Assembly: GCF_020193575.1 (NCBI RefSeq)
Contig: NZ_JADYVD010000028.1
Span: forward strand, 1 to 64,000
DNA length: 64,000 nt
Direction: 5' to 3'
From: Ensifer sp. IC4062
GTDB taxonomy: Bacteria; Pseudomonadota; Alphaproteobacteria; Rhizobiales; Rhizobiaceae
Positions within the stretch are counted from its first letter, which is position 1. Each line of letters opens with the position of its first letter. The translations under genes and the position numbers were made by a program. Positions 46,680-55,921 of the stretch are shown piece by piece. The notes beneath the pieces were generated by a model, which was given only the letters and a program-made list of their open reading frames with translations, was not told where the DNA came from and searched no databases.

Positions 46680-46994
46680 TCAGTTGTTCTGAAGCTGCTC
46701 TATCGCTTGGGCGAGAAATTCCATCATCCGCAAGCGGATTTCGTCTTCCGATTGTGCGATACCGGCGGCGTCGAAGTCGGCCTTGATTTTGCGTACCACG
46801 TCCTCATGGCCGCTTTCCTCGAGATCTGCGGTGACGATTTCCCTTGCATAAGCTTCCGGATCGGCCTTGTTCAAGAGACCTGCGGCCCAAAGACCGAGCA
46901 GCTTGTTACGGCGTGCTTCCGCCTTGAACCTCAGCTCTGCGTCCATCGCAAACTTTGCCTCGAAGCCCTTTTCGCGATCCTGCATCGTCGTCAT
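46680..46994 (-). CDS. F1-ATPase inhibitor zeta-subunit-like protein (DUF1476)
   Basis: A 104-residue, mostly helical protein of the DUF1476 family, which includes the zeta subunit that inhibits F1-ATPase hydrolysis in Paracoccus. Recognisable segments are MQDREKGFEAKFAMDAELRF, RNKLLGLWAA and MMEFLAQAIEQLQ. The zeta inhibitory region lies at the N terminus. GGGAG precedes the ATG. It is monocistronic and divergent from purC; inhibition by the rhizobial protein is inferred from the family and may be weaker. Confidence 0.88.
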   Translation of the reverse strand: MTTMQDREKGFEAKFAMDAELRFKAEARRNKLLGLWAAGLLNKADPEAYAREIVTADLEESGHEDVVRKIKADFDAAGIAQSEDEIRLRMMEFLAQAIEQLQNN

Positions 46995-47227
46995 AAGCTA
47001 ATCTCCCTCAGAATTCCTTGCCGGAAACAGTTATCGCCATAAACCAAAACACTGCTCAAAGTGCAATGCGAAGTTTTCGTCTTTGGTGACTTTCATGATA
47101 CCCTAATCTAAATCGGGGGATGCGAAGATACGCCGATTGTGAAATCCGTTCTTTTCAGATATGGACCCGCTGAGAAAATTCCAATTGCGCGACCCAAGAG
47201 CGCCACCAACCACAGAGATAAAAATCC

Positions 47228-47992
47228 ATGAATCGTCGCCGCCGTATCTACGAGGGCAAGGCCAAGATCCTTTACGAGGGTCCGGAGCCGGGCACGCTGA
47301 TCCAGTTCTTCAAGGATGACGCGACCGCTTTCAACAAGAAGAAGCACGATGTCATCGACGGTAAGGGTGTGCTGAACAACCGGATTTCCGAGTACATCTT
47401 CACCCACCTGAACAAGATCGGCATCCCGACGCATTTCATCCGTCGCCTGAACATGCGCGAGCAGTTGATCAAGGAAGTGGAAATCATTCCGCTCGAGATC
47501 GTCGTGCGCAACGTCGCCGCCGGTTCGCTCGCAAAGCGCCTCGGCATCGAAGAAGGCACCGTACTGCCGCGCTCGATCATCGAATTCTACTACAAGGCCG
47601 ACGCACTCGACGATCCGATGGTGTCCGAAGAGCACATTACTGCCTTCGGCTGGGCAAGCCCGCAGGAACTCGATGACATCATGGCGCTTGCCATCCGCAT
47701 CAACGATTTCCTGTCCGGCCTCTTTCTGGGCGTCGGGATCCAGCTCGTCGATTTCAAGATCGAATGCGGACGCCTGTTTGAAGGCGATATGATGCGCATC
47801 GTGCTTGCCGACGAGATTTCTCCGGATAGCTGCCGCCTGTGGGACATCGAAACCAAGGAAAAGATGGACAAGGACCGGTTCCGCCGCGACATGGGCGGTC
47901 TCGTCGAAGCCTATCAGGAGGTGGCGCGCCGCCTCGGTATCATCAACGAGAACGAGCCGCCGCGCGGCTCCGGGCCGGTGTTGGTCAAGTAA
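47228..47992 (+). CDS. purC: Phosphoribosylaminoimidazole-succinocarboxamide (SAICAR) synthase
   Basis: A 254-residue PurC that joins CAIR and aspartate using ATP. Segments typical of the family: [66 protein letters not shown] and [13 protein letters not shown]. Its stop is 17 bases before purS, so purC-purS form an operon. The next gene, purQ, is separated by a RIME-like repeat. Confidence 0.97.
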   Translation: MNRRRRIYEGKAKILYEGPEPGTLIQFFKDDATAFNKKKHDVIDGKGVLNNRISEYIFTHLNKIGIPTHFIRRLNMREQLIKEVEIIPLEIVVRNVAAGSLAKRLGIEEGTVLPRSIIEFYYKADALDDPMVSEEHITAFGWASPQELDDIMALAIRINDFLSGLFLGVGIQLVDFKIECGRLFEGDMMRIVLADEISPDSCRLWDIETKEKMDKDRFRRDMGGLVEAYQEVARRLGIINENEPPRGSGPVLVK

Positions 47993-48009
47993 TTTCAGGG
48001 ATAAGCAAA

Positions 48010-48252
48010 GTGATCAAAGCACGCGTAACCGTGACGCTCAAGAACGGCGTTCTCGACCCTCAGGGCAAGGCAATCGAGGGTGCGCTTGGTGCGCTCGGGT
48101 TTGACGGCATCGGCCAGGTTCGTCAGGGCAAGGTCTTCGATCTGCAGATCGAAACGGCAGACAAGACCAAGGCGGAAGCCGACCTCAAGGCCATGTGCGA
48201 GAAGCTGCTGGCCAACACTGTCATTGAAAACTACACCATCTCCCTCGCCTGA
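48010..48252 (+). CDS. purS: FGAM synthase subunit PurS
   Basis: An 80-residue PurS that bridges PurQ and small-type PurL in the FGAM synthase complex. It begins at GTG ([20 protein letters not shown]) with AGGGA upstream and ends [11 protein letters not shown]. Presence of purS fits the shorter PurL at 52790. The stop codon lies inside an eight-base hairpin. Confidence 0.95.
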   Translation: MIKARVTVTLKNGVLDPQGKAIEGALGALGFDGIGQVRQGKVFDLQIETADKTKAEADLKAMCEKLLANTVIENYTISLA

Positions 48253-48261
48253 CGCGAGGGA
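48241..48261 (+). terminator. Hairpin across the purS stop codon
   Basis: TCCCTCGC-CTGAC-GCGAGGGA is a perfect eight-base stem whose loop holds the stop codon. No T run follows, so it may partly attenuate read-through to purQ. Confidence 0.45.
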
Positions 48262-48299
48262 ACGGCTTTCGCTGGTGACCTGCTGGTCGCCCGCGCTAC

Positions 48300-48401
48300 T
48301 GCATGTCTCCTTAATCGACCTCGATTCAAGGACAAAGACATGCAGCAATTCAAAGTGCTACAGCGACCTTAGCGCGTTCGATAAGACGCGCGGCGCTGTA
48401 G
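48300..48401 (+). repeat. RIME-like intergenic repeat, full copy B
   Basis: Two palindromes: TGCATGTCT (48300-48308) with AGACATGCA (48336-48344), and CTACAGCG (48358-48365) with CGCTGTAG (48394-48401). Same orientation and spacing as copy A at 41771. It separates purS from purQ. Confidence 0.75.
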
Positions 48402-48469
48402 GCCCACTGCGCATTGAAACTGCCTCGAACTGTTTAAGTGCCGAGGCCAAGGCAAGGTATGAACGTCCC

Positions 48470-49141
48470 ATGAAGTCTGCCGTCGTCCAGCTCCCCGGTC
48501 TCAACCGCGATCGTGACATGATTGCGGCGTTGACCAAGATATCCGGCCACAAGCCTGTGACCGTTTGGCAGACGGAAACGGAAATTCCAGACGTCGACCT
48601 GATCGTCATACCGGGCGGCTTTTCCTATGGCGACTACCTGCGCTGCGGTGCGATCGCCGCGCGGATGCCGGTGATGCAGGCGATCAAGGTCAAGGCCGAC
48701 CAGGGCGTAAAGGTCCTCGGTGTCTGCAACGGCTTCCAAATCCTGCTTGAAGCAGGCCTCCTGCCCGGCGCGCTGATGCGCAATGCTTCGCTGAAGTTCG
48801 TCTGCCGCGAGGTGAAACTGGAAATCGTCAACGCGGACACGGATTTCACGCGCGCCTATTCGAACGGCCAGGTGATCCGCAGCCCCGTCGCACACCATGA
48901 CGGCAATTATTTCGCCGATGCGGAGACGCTAAAGGCGATCGAGGGCAACGGTCAGGTCGTGTTCCGTTACGCCGAAGGCACCAACCCGAACGGATCGATC
49001 AACGACATTGCGGGCGTGATGAATGCCAAAGGCAATGTGCTTGGGATGATGCCGCATCCGGAAAACCTGATCGAGGCGGCACATGGCGGTTCGGACGGGC
49101 GCGGGATTTTCGCTTCCGCCCTCAACGTAATCGCTGCTTAA
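48470..49141 (+). CDS. purQ: FGAM synthase glutaminase subunit PurQ
   Basis: A 223-residue class I glutamine amidotransferase that supplies ammonia to PurL. Nucleophile Cys86 lies in [14 protein letters not shown], and the His-Glu pair is in [15 protein letters not shown]. Typical N terminus [16 protein letters not shown]. The start at 48470 gives family length; the ribosome binding site (AAGGT) is rather distant, and upstream in-frame sequence is a shadow of the repeat. Confidence 0.96.
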   Translation: MKSAVVQLPGLNRDRDMIAALTKISGHKPVTVWQTETEIPDVDLIVIPGGFSYGDYLRCGAIAARMPVMQAIKVKADQGVKVLGVCNGFQILLEAGLLPGALMRNASLKFVCREVKLEIVNADTDFTRAYSNGQVIRSPVAHHDGNYFADAETLKAIEGNGQVVFRYAEGTNPNGSINDIAGVMNAKGNVLGMMPHPENLIEAAHGGSDGRGIFASALNVIAA

Positions 49142-49196
49142 CCATCGCGCTGATAGAAGACGGCCTCGCGCCATCCACCGACGATCGAGACCGCCG

Positions 49197-49604
49197 ATGC
49201 CCTCATTCTCCTCCGTACGCCTCCCGGTGCTTGCCTGCGCCCTTGCCGGGCTGGCGCTTGTTGCTGGCTGCCAGTCGAATCGTCCGGCCACTCCGCCTGC
49301 GAGTTCCGCCGCATTACCGACGATGGAGCGCGTCGCACTTGGCGCCAATGGTTGTTGGTTCAAATCGGGTGACCCGGCCTTCAAGCCTTATCGCCTCGCG
49401 CCGGAGCTCAACTCCTTCTCGGGCCGTCCGCGCATCCTGATCGTGCCACGCAAGTCACCGGAGGCGCGTCCGCTCGCCGTTGTCCAGGCCGAAGGGCATC
49501 CCGCCCGTCTGCAGGCTTTTGGTCCGCTGCTCAGCGAGCCGGTCGGCACGCGCATAACGACGGACGTCCGCCGCTGGGCGGCAGGAGGCAAGGGATGCAG
49601 TTGA
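49197..49604 (+). CDS. Small lipoprotein of unknown function
   Basis: A 135-residue protein with a lipoprotein signal: hydrophobic run then lipobox LVAGC, Cys at residue 25. The mature part has VALGANGCWFKSGDPAFKPY, RPRILIVPRKS and ends in GGKGCS, with two further Cys that may pair. It is 55 bases after purQ and may be co-transcribed. Family not recognised beyond being a rhizobial conserved type. Confidence 0.75.
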   Translation: MPSFSSVRLPVLACALAGLALVAGCQSNRPATPPASSAALPTMERVALGANGCWFKSGDPAFKPYRLAPELNSFSGRPRILIVPRKSPEARPLAVVQAEGHPARLQAFGPLLSEPVGTRITTDVRRWAAGGKGCS

Positions 49605-49629
49605 TCTCGGGTCGCCGGGATCCTGCCGC

Positions 49630-49941
49630 TCACGAAGCTGACGGCTGCGGGCTGTCGTAACCCTTGACGATTGCCAGATCCATCACCGACTTACCCTGCC
49701 TGAGCGCCATGGCTTTCGCGTATTCGGGGGAACGATAGCATTCCAGCGCCGCGCTGTAGGTGGGGAACTCGATCACGACAATGCGCGAGCGCAGCTTTCC
49801 TTCAGGCACCTCGCATTGGCCGCCGCGGGCAAGAAAACGCGCGCCGTACTTTCGAAAGACGTCAGCGTTCGCGGCTTTGTAAGCCTTGTACCCCTCTGGA
49901 TCGGTAACGTCGACGGAGGCCACCCAGTATCCTTTCGCCAT
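49630..49941 (-). CDS. DUF1330 protein
   Basis: A 103-residue DUF1330 protein of the dimeric alpha-beta barrel fold: AKGYWVASVDVTDPEGYKAY, ARFLARGGQCEVPEG, VVIEFPTYSAALECYRSPEY. No known role. The start at 49941 gives the family N terminus; fifteen extra residues in the longer frame look non-native. It converges with the lipoprotein gene 25 bases away. Confidence 0.87.
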   Translation of the reverse strand: MAKGYWVASVDVTDPEGYKAYKAANADVFRKYGARFLARGGQCEVPEGKLRSRIVVIEFPTYSAALECYRSPEYAKAMALRQGKSVMDLAIVKGYDSPQPSAS

Positions 49942-49983
49942 CGCTCTTCTCCCATTCCCCTCTCGAGTATCGATTGAACGCGG

Positions 49984-50031
49984 CATACAGCGCCGCGCGT
50001 CCTATGTGACGCGCAAAGAACGCTGTAGCAC
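49984..50031 (-). repeat. RIME-like half element, copy D
   Basis: Only the second palindrome is present: TACAGCGCCGCGCGTC at the left, ACGCTGTAG at the right (ending about 50028), enclosing an inner CGCGCGTC/GACGCGC stem. The first palindrome of the full element is missing. Orientation is opposite to copies A and B. Confidence 0.65.
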
Positions 50032-50112
50032 TTCGGACTAGAAACGATATCATCCCGGCGGCCCTGACAACACATGCCGGCCGCCGAGAGAGATCCGCGT
50101 GTGGCCACAATT

Positions 50113-50379
50113 TCAAAGCCGCGAGCGCCAGAAAGGAACGGCCGCCTCTCGCCGCGCTTCCTCCTCGGTCACGCCGATATCTTCGAGCAGGTGCTCGCTC
50201 AGTTCTTCAAGCGCCCGGCGACTGCGCCTCTTCGCGGCCAGTGCGCAATAGTAATGCCAAAGCCGTGAGAACACATTCCGTGCTAGTCCTTGATGCTCGT
50301 AGGTGAAGCGCGCCTTGCGAGCGGGCGCTGCCTGCGGCCGCAAGGATTGAATTGCAATGAATGTCTTCATTGTATACAT
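50113..50379 (-). CDS. DUF1127 protein, 88 aa
   Basis: An 88-residue basic protein with a C-terminal DUF1127 motif: RALEELSEHLLEDIGVTEEEARREA. Small DUF1127 proteins have been tied to RNA turnover and phosphate or carbon metabolism in alphaproteobacteria. Two starts are possible, Met1 at 50379 and Met4 at 50370; neither has a good ribosome binding site. It is divergent from a MocR-type regulator with 84 bases between, suggesting control by it. Confidence 0.8.
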   Translation of the reverse strand: MYTMKTFIAIQSLRPQAAPARKARFTYEHQGLARNVFSRLWHYYCALAAKRRSRRALEELSEHLLEDIGVTEEEARREAAVPFWRSRL

Positions 50380-50420
50380 CGCGTGACTGCCATTGTCTCT
50401 GTTTCGCCTGTTGCTTCAGA

Positions 50421-50460
50421 GATAATTGACACAGATTGCCGTGCAATATAGACAATTGTC
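50421..50460 (+). promoter_or_regulatory. Promoter and candidate MocR operator
   Basis: TTGACA (50426-50431) and TATAGA (50447-50452) make a -35/-10 pair with a 15-base spacer. The palindrome GACAATTGTC (50451-50460) overlaps the -10 and ends three bases before the regulator ATG. A near-copy, GATAATTGAC (50421-50430), overlaps the -35, with centres 30 bases apart (about three helical turns). This suits autoregulation by a dimeric MocR protein. Confidence 0.55.
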
Positions 50461-50463
50461 ACT

Positions 50464-51882
50464 ATGACAACTTGGCTGCCCGACATTCAGCAGGGCCAAG
50501 GCCCTCTCTACGCCCGCATCGCCGATCAAATCGAACAGGCGATCGGTAGCGGAGTCCTGCCGGTGGGAGCGAAGCTTCCGCCGCAGCGAAATCTTGCCTT
50601 CGATATAGGCGTGACGATCGGCACGATCGGCCGAGCCTACAACATCGTCCGCGAACGAGGACTTGTCAGCGGCGAAGTCGGCCGTGGCACCTATGTCCTC
50701 GATCGCCCGGAAAGTCGGCCGCCCGAACAAGCCGATCCTCTGACGACCTCACTGGCTGGAACGCGGCCAATCAACGCGCCGGCAGGCAAGTTGCGTTTCG
50801 ACAGCACGGCTGCGCCCGACGTCGGTCAGGGTGACATTCTGGCGAAATTGCTGGGTGACATAAGCCGCGAGCACCATGCGGACATTGCGAGCTATGCCCG
50901 CAATTTCCCGGATGACTGGTTCGAGGCGGGCTGCCAGTGGCTCGCGCGCGGCAATTTTCGACCGGCCCGCGAAACCATCGTGCCGACGCTTGGCGCCCAT
51001 GCCGCCGTCATTGCCGTGCTTTCCGCCGTCACCTCCCCCGGTGATCGGATCGCGTTCGAGACATTGACCTATTCGCAAATCAGCCGCAGTGCCGGCCTGA
51101 TCGGCCGTCGAACCGCCTTGGTGGAAAGCGACGAATTCGGCCTCGATCCGGACGATTTCGAACGTGTTTGCGCTCAGCAGCATCCGAAACTCGCCTTCCT
51201 CATGCCGAGCGCCCAGAACCCGACCGTTGCCGTCATGCCATTGGACAGGCGCCGGGCCGTCGCCGAGATCGCGCGGAAATACGGCGTCTGGCTGGTCGAG
51301 GATGAAGTTTATGGTTCGATGACGGGCGATCAGGTGCCGTTGCTGGCGGAGTTGGCGCCGGAGCGGACCTTCCTTGTTGGCGGCTTGTCGAAGTCCGTCG
51401 CCGCCGGCGTGCGCGGCGGCTGGGTCGCCTGCCCGCCGAACTTCAGCCAGCGGATTCGCATCGCGCACAAGATGGTGAGCGGCGGTCTTCCCTTTATTCT
51501 CGCCGAGCTTTGCGCGCGCTTGGTTCTTTCAGGCGCCGCATCCGCCTTGCGCAACCGCGCCGTCGAGGAAATCACCGCCCGCGAAACGATGGCGCGCGAA
51601 ATCTTTTCCGGACTCGATTTTAATTCCCACCCGAAGGTGCCCTTCCTCTGGCTGAAACTGCCGGATCCCTGGCTTTCGGGAACCTTTAAGCAAGCGGCGT
51701 TGCAGGAAGGCGTGCTCGTCGACGACGAGGACGAGTTCAAGGCGGGGCGCGGGGAACGCGCCTTCCATCGCATCCGCGTCGGCTTTTCTTCGCCGCCCGA
51801 GCGGTCCGAAGTGCAAAGAGGATTTCATATCCTGCGTCGGCTGCTCGACAGCGGTCGCACCGGCTACGACAGCTTCGGCTGA
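50464..51882 (+). CDS. MocR-type transcription regulator (GntR HTH plus aminotransferase-like domain)
   Basis: A 472-residue MocR/PdxR-family regulator. The N-terminal GntR winged helix contains GPLYARIADQIEQAIGSGVL and LPPQRNLAFDIGVTIGTIGR. The C-terminal domain is an aminotransferase fold with a PLP-lysine candidate in GGLSKSVAAGVRGGW. Its ligand may be PLP or an amino-compound. No Shine-Dalgarno is seen before the ATG, and the predicted -10 puts the transcript start within a few bases of it, so a leaderless message is plausible. Divergent from the DUF1127 gene. Confidence 0.9.
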   Translation: MTTWLPDIQQGQGPLYARIADQIEQAIGSGVLPVGAKLPPQRNLAFDIGVTIGTIGRAYNIVRERGLVSGEVGRGTYVLDRPESRPPEQADPLTTSLAGTRPINAPAGKLRFDSTAAPDVGQGDILAKLLGDISREHHADIASYARNFPDDWFEAGCQWLARGNFRPARETIVPTLGAHAAVIAVLSAVTSPGDRIAFETLTYSQISRSAGLIGRRTALVESDEFGLDPDDFERVCAQQHPKLAFLMPSAQNPTVAVMPLDRRRAVAEIARKYGVWLVEDEVYGSMTGDQVPLLAELAPERTFLVGGLSKSVAAGVRGGWVACPPNFSQRIRIAHKMVSGGLPFILAELCARLVLSGAASALRNRAVEEITARETMAREIFSGLDFNSHPKVPFLWLKLPDPWLSGTFKQAALQEGVLVDDEDEFKAGRGERAFHRIRVGFSSPPERSEVQRGFHILRRLLDSGRTGYDSFG

Positions 51883-51967
51883 AATCATTTTTGGAGATGC
51901 CTTTCGCGCAAGCCACGGCAAACTATTGCTGTGCTGCGTAAAATTGATTCGCTTGAATGATTTTCGC

Positions 51968-52560
51968 ATGACGCATCCACGCTCGTTCGTGGGTCAGGGC
52001 AACTTTTCCCATAGCGCTGTCGCCCTGCTCGTTTCGACTGGACTGGCGGCGAGCGCACCTCATGCGAAGGCGGCAGAAGCATTTTTGATGAGATGCGCTT
52101 CGCCGCCACCACATCGATCGGGGATGGAGACAATCACGAGAGCGGCGTCTTCCCGACTTTCACGATTTTCTTCGATCCTCTCGGGGCCGACAGCGCCACC
52201 GGTATTGCGGAAAAGATCCTGCGGCCGCGCATTCATGCGGGTGCGTCAATCGCAACGTCTTCCAGCGGCGTGGACGAGGTCTATGGCGGCCTTAGTTGGG
52301 ACGCCGACCTCACTGAACAGATTTTCATTGAACTTGGCGTCGGTGCCACCGTTCACGACGGTGACTTGAACGATGACGGCACCAGTGGGCCGAAGCTCGG
52401 CTGCCGCCTTCTCTTTCGCGAATACGCGGCCGCCGGTTACCGCTTCAACGACAATTGGAATCTCTCGGCTACGGTTGAACATGCCTCGAATGCCAATCTT
52501 TGCAACGGCCCGAACGATGGCCTGACGCATGCGGGCCTGATGCTCGGCTATAAGTTTTGA
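51968..52560 (+). pseudogene. Acyloxyacyl hydrolase/PagL-like lipid A deacylase, frameshifted
   Basis: The N-terminal part (MTHPRSFVGQGNFSH..., a signal peptide ending near PHAKA) and the body of an outer-membrane barrel lie in different frames. The second frame begins upstream of 52093 as SIFDEMRFAATTSIGDGDNH and continues to TVEHASNANLCNGPND and the terminal AGLMLGYKF, with the H-x-S of PagL-like enzymes in EHASNANL. Joining the frames needs a one-base change near 52065-52080. The catalytic His and Ser appear kept, so the loss is probably recent or a sequencing error. Confidence 0.7.
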
Positions 52561-52665
52561 TAGCACGACTTGCCCGCGTCCGGACCCTCCGACGCCCTGT
52601 TGATCGACCTTATTTTTCTGTCGCGCCGCGCCGCAGCATAGGCTAAAGAAGCCGCAAAGCGCCCT

Positions 52666-52716
52666 CTGCAGCGCCGCGGGTCCCAACAGACGCGCAAAGG
52701 TAGCTGTAGCACTTTG
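52666..52716 (-). repeat. RIME-like half element, copy C
   Basis: CTGCAGCG (52666-52673) and AGCTGTAG (52702-52709) enclose GCCGCGGG...CAGACGCG, followed by CACTTTGA. This is the second palindrome of the full element read on the opposite strand; the first palindrome is absent. It lies about 75 bases before purL. Confidence 0.65.
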
Positions 52717-52789
52717 AGTCTGTTGCGGTTCGCACGCGCCGTGTCCCTTTGTATGGGTTGCGCGCCGCCCGAAGGATTGACGGTCGACG

Positions 52790-55021
52790 ATGACGATTTC
52801 CAACACCCGCCCCATCACCCCGGACCTTATCGCCTCGCATGGCCTGAAGCCCGACGAATATGAGCGCATCCTGAGCCTGATCGGGCGTGAGCCGACATTT
52901 ACCGAGCTCGGTATTTTCTCGGCGATGTGGAATGAGCACTGCTCCTACAAGTCGTCGAAGAAGTGGCTGCGAACACTTCCGACCAAGGGGCCGCGCGTCA
53001 TTCAGGGACCGGGCGAAAACGCCGGCGTTGTCGATATCGACGATGGCGATTGCGTGGTCTTCAAGATGGAGAGCCACAACCATCCGTCCTATATCGAGCC
53101 CTACCAGGGGGCTGCGACCGGCGTTGGCGGCATCCTGCGCGACGTCTTCACGATGGGTGCCCGTCCGATCGCCGCGATGAACGCGCTGCGCTTCGGCTCG
53201 CCGGACCACCCCAAGACCCGCCATCTGGTGTCCGGCGTCGTGGCTGGTGTCGGCGGCTACGGCAACTCCTTCGGCGTTCCAACCGTGGGCGGCGAAGTTG
53301 AGTTCGACGTGCGTTACAATGGCAACATTCTCGTCAACGCGTTTGCCGCCGGCCTCGCGAAGAGCGATGCGATCTTCTATTCGAAGGCGGAAGGCGTCGG
53401 CCTCCCGGTTGTCTATCTCGGCGCCAAGACGGGCCGCGATGGCGTCGGTGGCGCGACCATGGCCTCGGCCGAATTCGATGAGTCGATCGAGGAGAAGCGC
53501 CCGACCGTGCAGGTTGGCGATCCCTTCACCGAAAAATGCCTGCTCGAGGCCTGCCTCGAACTGATGCAGACGGGCGCGGTGATCGCGATCCAGGACATGG
53601 GGGCGGCAGGTCTTACCTGCTCTGCGGTCGAGATGGGCGCCAAGGGTGATCTCGGCATCGAGCTCGATCTCGACAAGGTTCCGGTGCGTGAAGAGCGCAT
53701 GACTGCTTACGAGATGATGCTTTCCGAAAGCCAGGAGCGCATGCTGATGGTGCTGCGCCCGGAAAAGGAAGAGCAAGCCAAGGCGATCTTCGTCAAGTGG
53801 GGTCTCGATTTCGCGATCGTCGGCAAGACCACGGACGATCTGCGCTTCCGCATCCTGCACCAGGGCGACGAAGTGGCAAACCTTCCGATCAAGGAACTCG
53901 GCGACCAGGCGCCGGAATATGACCGTCCGTGGACGCAGGCGACGACCCCCTCGCCGCTTGCCACCAACGACATCCCGCAGGCAGACGTCGCCGAAGCTCT
54001 TCTTAAGCTTGTCGGTTCCGCCAACAATTCGTCGCGCCGCTGGGTGTACGAGCAATACGACACGCTGATCCAGGGCAATTCGCTGCAATTGCCGGGCGGC
54101 GACGCTGGCGTCGTTCGCGTCGAAGGCCATGAAACGAAGGCGCTGGCCTTCTCATCCGACGTGACGCCGCGCTATGTCGAGGCGGATCCCTTTGAGGGCG
54201 GAAAGCAGGCGGTTGCCGAATGCTGGCGCAACCTCACGGCAACCGGTGCGCTGCCGCTCGCCGCGACCGACAACCTGAACTTCGGCAATCCCGAGCGCCC
54301 AGAGATCATGAGTCAGTTCGTCCACGCCATCAAAGGCATCGGCGAGGCCTGCCGCGCGCTCGATTTCCCGATCGTTTCGGGCAACGTGTCGCTCTATAAC
54401 GAGACCAATGGCCAGGCGATCCTTCCGACCCCGACGATCGGCGGCGTCGGTCTAATCAAGGACTGGTCGAAGATGGCGCGCATCGGCTTTGCCGCAGCGG
54501 GCGAGACGGTCCTGCTAGCCGGCGCGCCGGAAAGCTGGGGCAGCCATATCGCCCAGTCGGTCTACATGCGCGACATCCACGGCCGCGCCGACGGTCCGGC
54601 ACCGCATGTCGATCTCGCACATGAGCGCAAGGTCGGCGATTTCGTTCGCGGTCTGATCGAAGCTGGCTTGGCGTCTGCGGTGCATGATTGCTCCTCCGGC
54701 GGCCTCGCCCTCGCGGTGGCCGAAATGGCGATGGCGTCCGCCATCGGGGCGACGATCGATGCCCCGGCAGGGCATGATCCCATTCCGGTTTTCTACGGCG
54801 AAGACCAGGGACGCTACGTCGTGACCGTTGCTGCCGGCAAGCTTGATGCAGTGCTGGAGCGCGCGAAGGCTGCGGGCGTTTCGCTCCCGGTCATCGGGAA
54901 AACCGGCGGCGACGCCGTCAAGCTCGGCGAAGCGCGAGCGGTTGCAATCAACGACTTGCGCGCTGCGCACGAATCCTGGTTTCCGGAATACATGGGCGGC
55001 GATCTCGCGCCGGACAATTAA
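52790..55021 (+). CDS. purL: FGAM synthase PurL (small type)
   Basis: A 743-residue ATP-dependent FGAM synthase subunit that works with PurS and PurQ. Markers: [57 protein letters not shown] and [20 protein letters not shown]. Its length matches the small PurL form. It is separated from purCSQ by about 3.6 kb that includes a regulator and the broken deacylase gene. Two palindromic repeats follow the stop codon. Confidence 0.97.
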   Translation: MTISNTRPITPDLIASHGLKPDEYERILSLIGREPTFTELGIFSAMWNEHCSYKSSKKWLRTLPTKGPRVIQGPGENAGVVDIDDGDCVVFKMESHNHPSYIEPYQGAATGVGGILRDVFTMGARPIAAMNALRFGSPDHPKTRHLVSGVVAGVGGYGNSFGVPTVGGEVEFDVRYNGNILVNAFAAGLAKSDAIFYSKAEGVGLPVVYLGAKTGRDGVGGATMASAEFDESIEEKRPTVQVGDPFTEKCLLEACLELMQTGAVIAIQDMGAAGLTCSAVEMGAKGDLGIELDLDKVPVREERMTAYEMMLSESQERMLMVLRPEKEEQAKAIFVKWGLDFAIVGKTTDDLRFRILHQGDEVANLPIKELGDQAPEYDRPWTQATTPSPLATNDIPQADVAEALLKLVGSANNSSRRWVYEQYDTLIQGNSLQLPGGDAGVVRVEGHETKALAFSSDVTPRYVEADPFEGGKQAVAECWRNLTATGALPLAATDNLNFGNPERPEIMSQFVHAIKGIGEACRALDFPIVSGNVSLYNETNGQAILPTPTIGGVGLIKDWSKMARIGFAAAGETVLLAGAPESWGSHIAQSVYMRDIHGRADGPAPHVDLAHERKVGDFVRGLIEAGLASAVHDCSSGGLALAVAEMAMASAIGATIDAPAGHDPIPVFYGEDQGRYVVTVAAGKLDAVLERAKAAGVSLPVIGKTGGDAVKLGEARAVAINDLRAAHESWFPEYMGGDLAPDN

Positions 55022-55125
55022 TGCATGTCGCGCAAGAGTGCGTCGTAGTTTCGCGATAACGACATGCATGAAGACAATGCATTTCGCGCAAAAGTGTGAA
55101 GCGGTTTTGCGATAACGACATGCAT
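55021..55125 (+). repeat. Two tandem 49-base palindromic repeats after purL
   Basis: Unit 1 runs from ATGCATGTCG (55021-55030) to CGACATGCAT (55060-55069). Unit 2 runs from ATGCATTTCG (55077-55086) to CGACATGCAT (55116-55125). Internal sequences are related (CGCAAGAGTG / CGCAAAAGTG then TTTCGCGATAA / TTTTGCGATAA). The ends match those of the element at 60941-60988. The first unit begins at the last base of purL. Confidence 0.75.
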
Positions 55126-55304
55126 GAAGACGATGATCGAAAGCCTGTGCGTGAATTCTTTTCGCGCGACAGGGCTTAGACGCGGAGACTTCGGGCGCAG
55201 CCCGATTCAGCATTTGCTTTCAGCACCTGAATCGTGGTTCCCTGAAGACATGAAAGGTGTCGGCAGCGCTGCCGGCACAGAATAAAAAAGGGAGTTGGCG
55301 TACC

Positions 55305-55538
55305 ATGCCCATGACACCAGGCGATATCGAAGACATGATCAAGGCCGGGATCCCCGGTGCAAAGGTCACGATCCGCGATTTGGCCGGTGACGGCGACCAC
55401 TATGCCGCCGAAGTCGTGGCCGAGGCGTTTCGCGGCAAGACCCGCGTGCAGCAGCACCAGATGGTCTATAACGCATTGAAGGGCAATATGGGTGGCGTGC
55501 TTCACGCACTCGCCCTCCAGACCAGCGCGCCGGAGTGA
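55305..55538 (+). CDS. BolA-family protein
   Basis: A 77-residue short BolA-type protein (MPMTPGDIEDMIKAGIPGAK..., HHYAAEVV-like segment DHYAAEVVAEAFRGKTRVQQ, HQMVYNALKG). BolA proteins pair with monothiol glutaredoxins to bind a [2Fe-2S] cluster, using conserved His residues. The partner grxD lies two genes away. The start at 55305 follows GGGAG; the longer frame upstream is not supported. Confidence 0.9.
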   Translation: MPMTPGDIEDMIKAGIPGAKVTIRDLAGDGDHYAAEVVAEAFRGKTRVQQHQMVYNALKGNMGGVLHALALQTSAPE

Positions 55539-55544
55539 GCCTGA

Positions 55545-55787
55545 ATGGCGGATCTGATCAAGGAACTCGTCAGCGGTGTCGTTGACAGCGCGCTGAAGGA
55601 GATCCTGAAGAAGACCGGCGCGAGGCGCACCGCGACGAAGCGGACAAAGCGCCGGACCAGGAAAGCCGCGTCGGGCGGTCTCCTCGCGGAGATCATCGAA
55701 GCCGCGCTGCGCAAACCGGCGAAGAAACAGGTAAGCCGTCGCCGTACGGCGGCCGCGAGGAACAAGCTGCGCCGCCGCTCCTCGTAA
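55545..55787 (+). CDS. Basic 80-residue protein between BolA and glutaredoxin genes
   Basis: An 80-residue protein with 25 Lys/Arg residues that I do not recognise. It shows two amphipathic helices (LIKELVSGVVDSALKEILKK and GLLAEIIEAALRKP), each followed by a basic tract, the last being RRRTAAARNKLRRRSS. This internal two-fold pattern suggests DNA, RNA or membrane-surface binding. It starts six bases after the BolA stop, so co-translation is likely, and it precedes grxD by about 135 bases. Confidence 0.7.
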   Translation: MADLIKELVSGVVDSALKEILKKTGARRTATKRTKRRTRKAASGGLLAEIIEAALRKPAKKQVSRRRTAAARNKLRRRSS

Positions 55788-55921
55788 CGAGTGGTGTCCA
55801 AGCCACATTTTGAGGACCATCAATATTTGTTGCGATTGGGTGGTGAAAATCACGCGCACGCATGCTATCTAAGCCCCAATCGACATCCGGTCCTTGAAGC
55901 CGGCGCAGGAAGGAAGACAAA

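Noticed and set aside
52643-54130. Minus-strand open frame of 495 residues opposite purL
   Set aside because: Shadow of purL; its end runs through the RIME-like half element.
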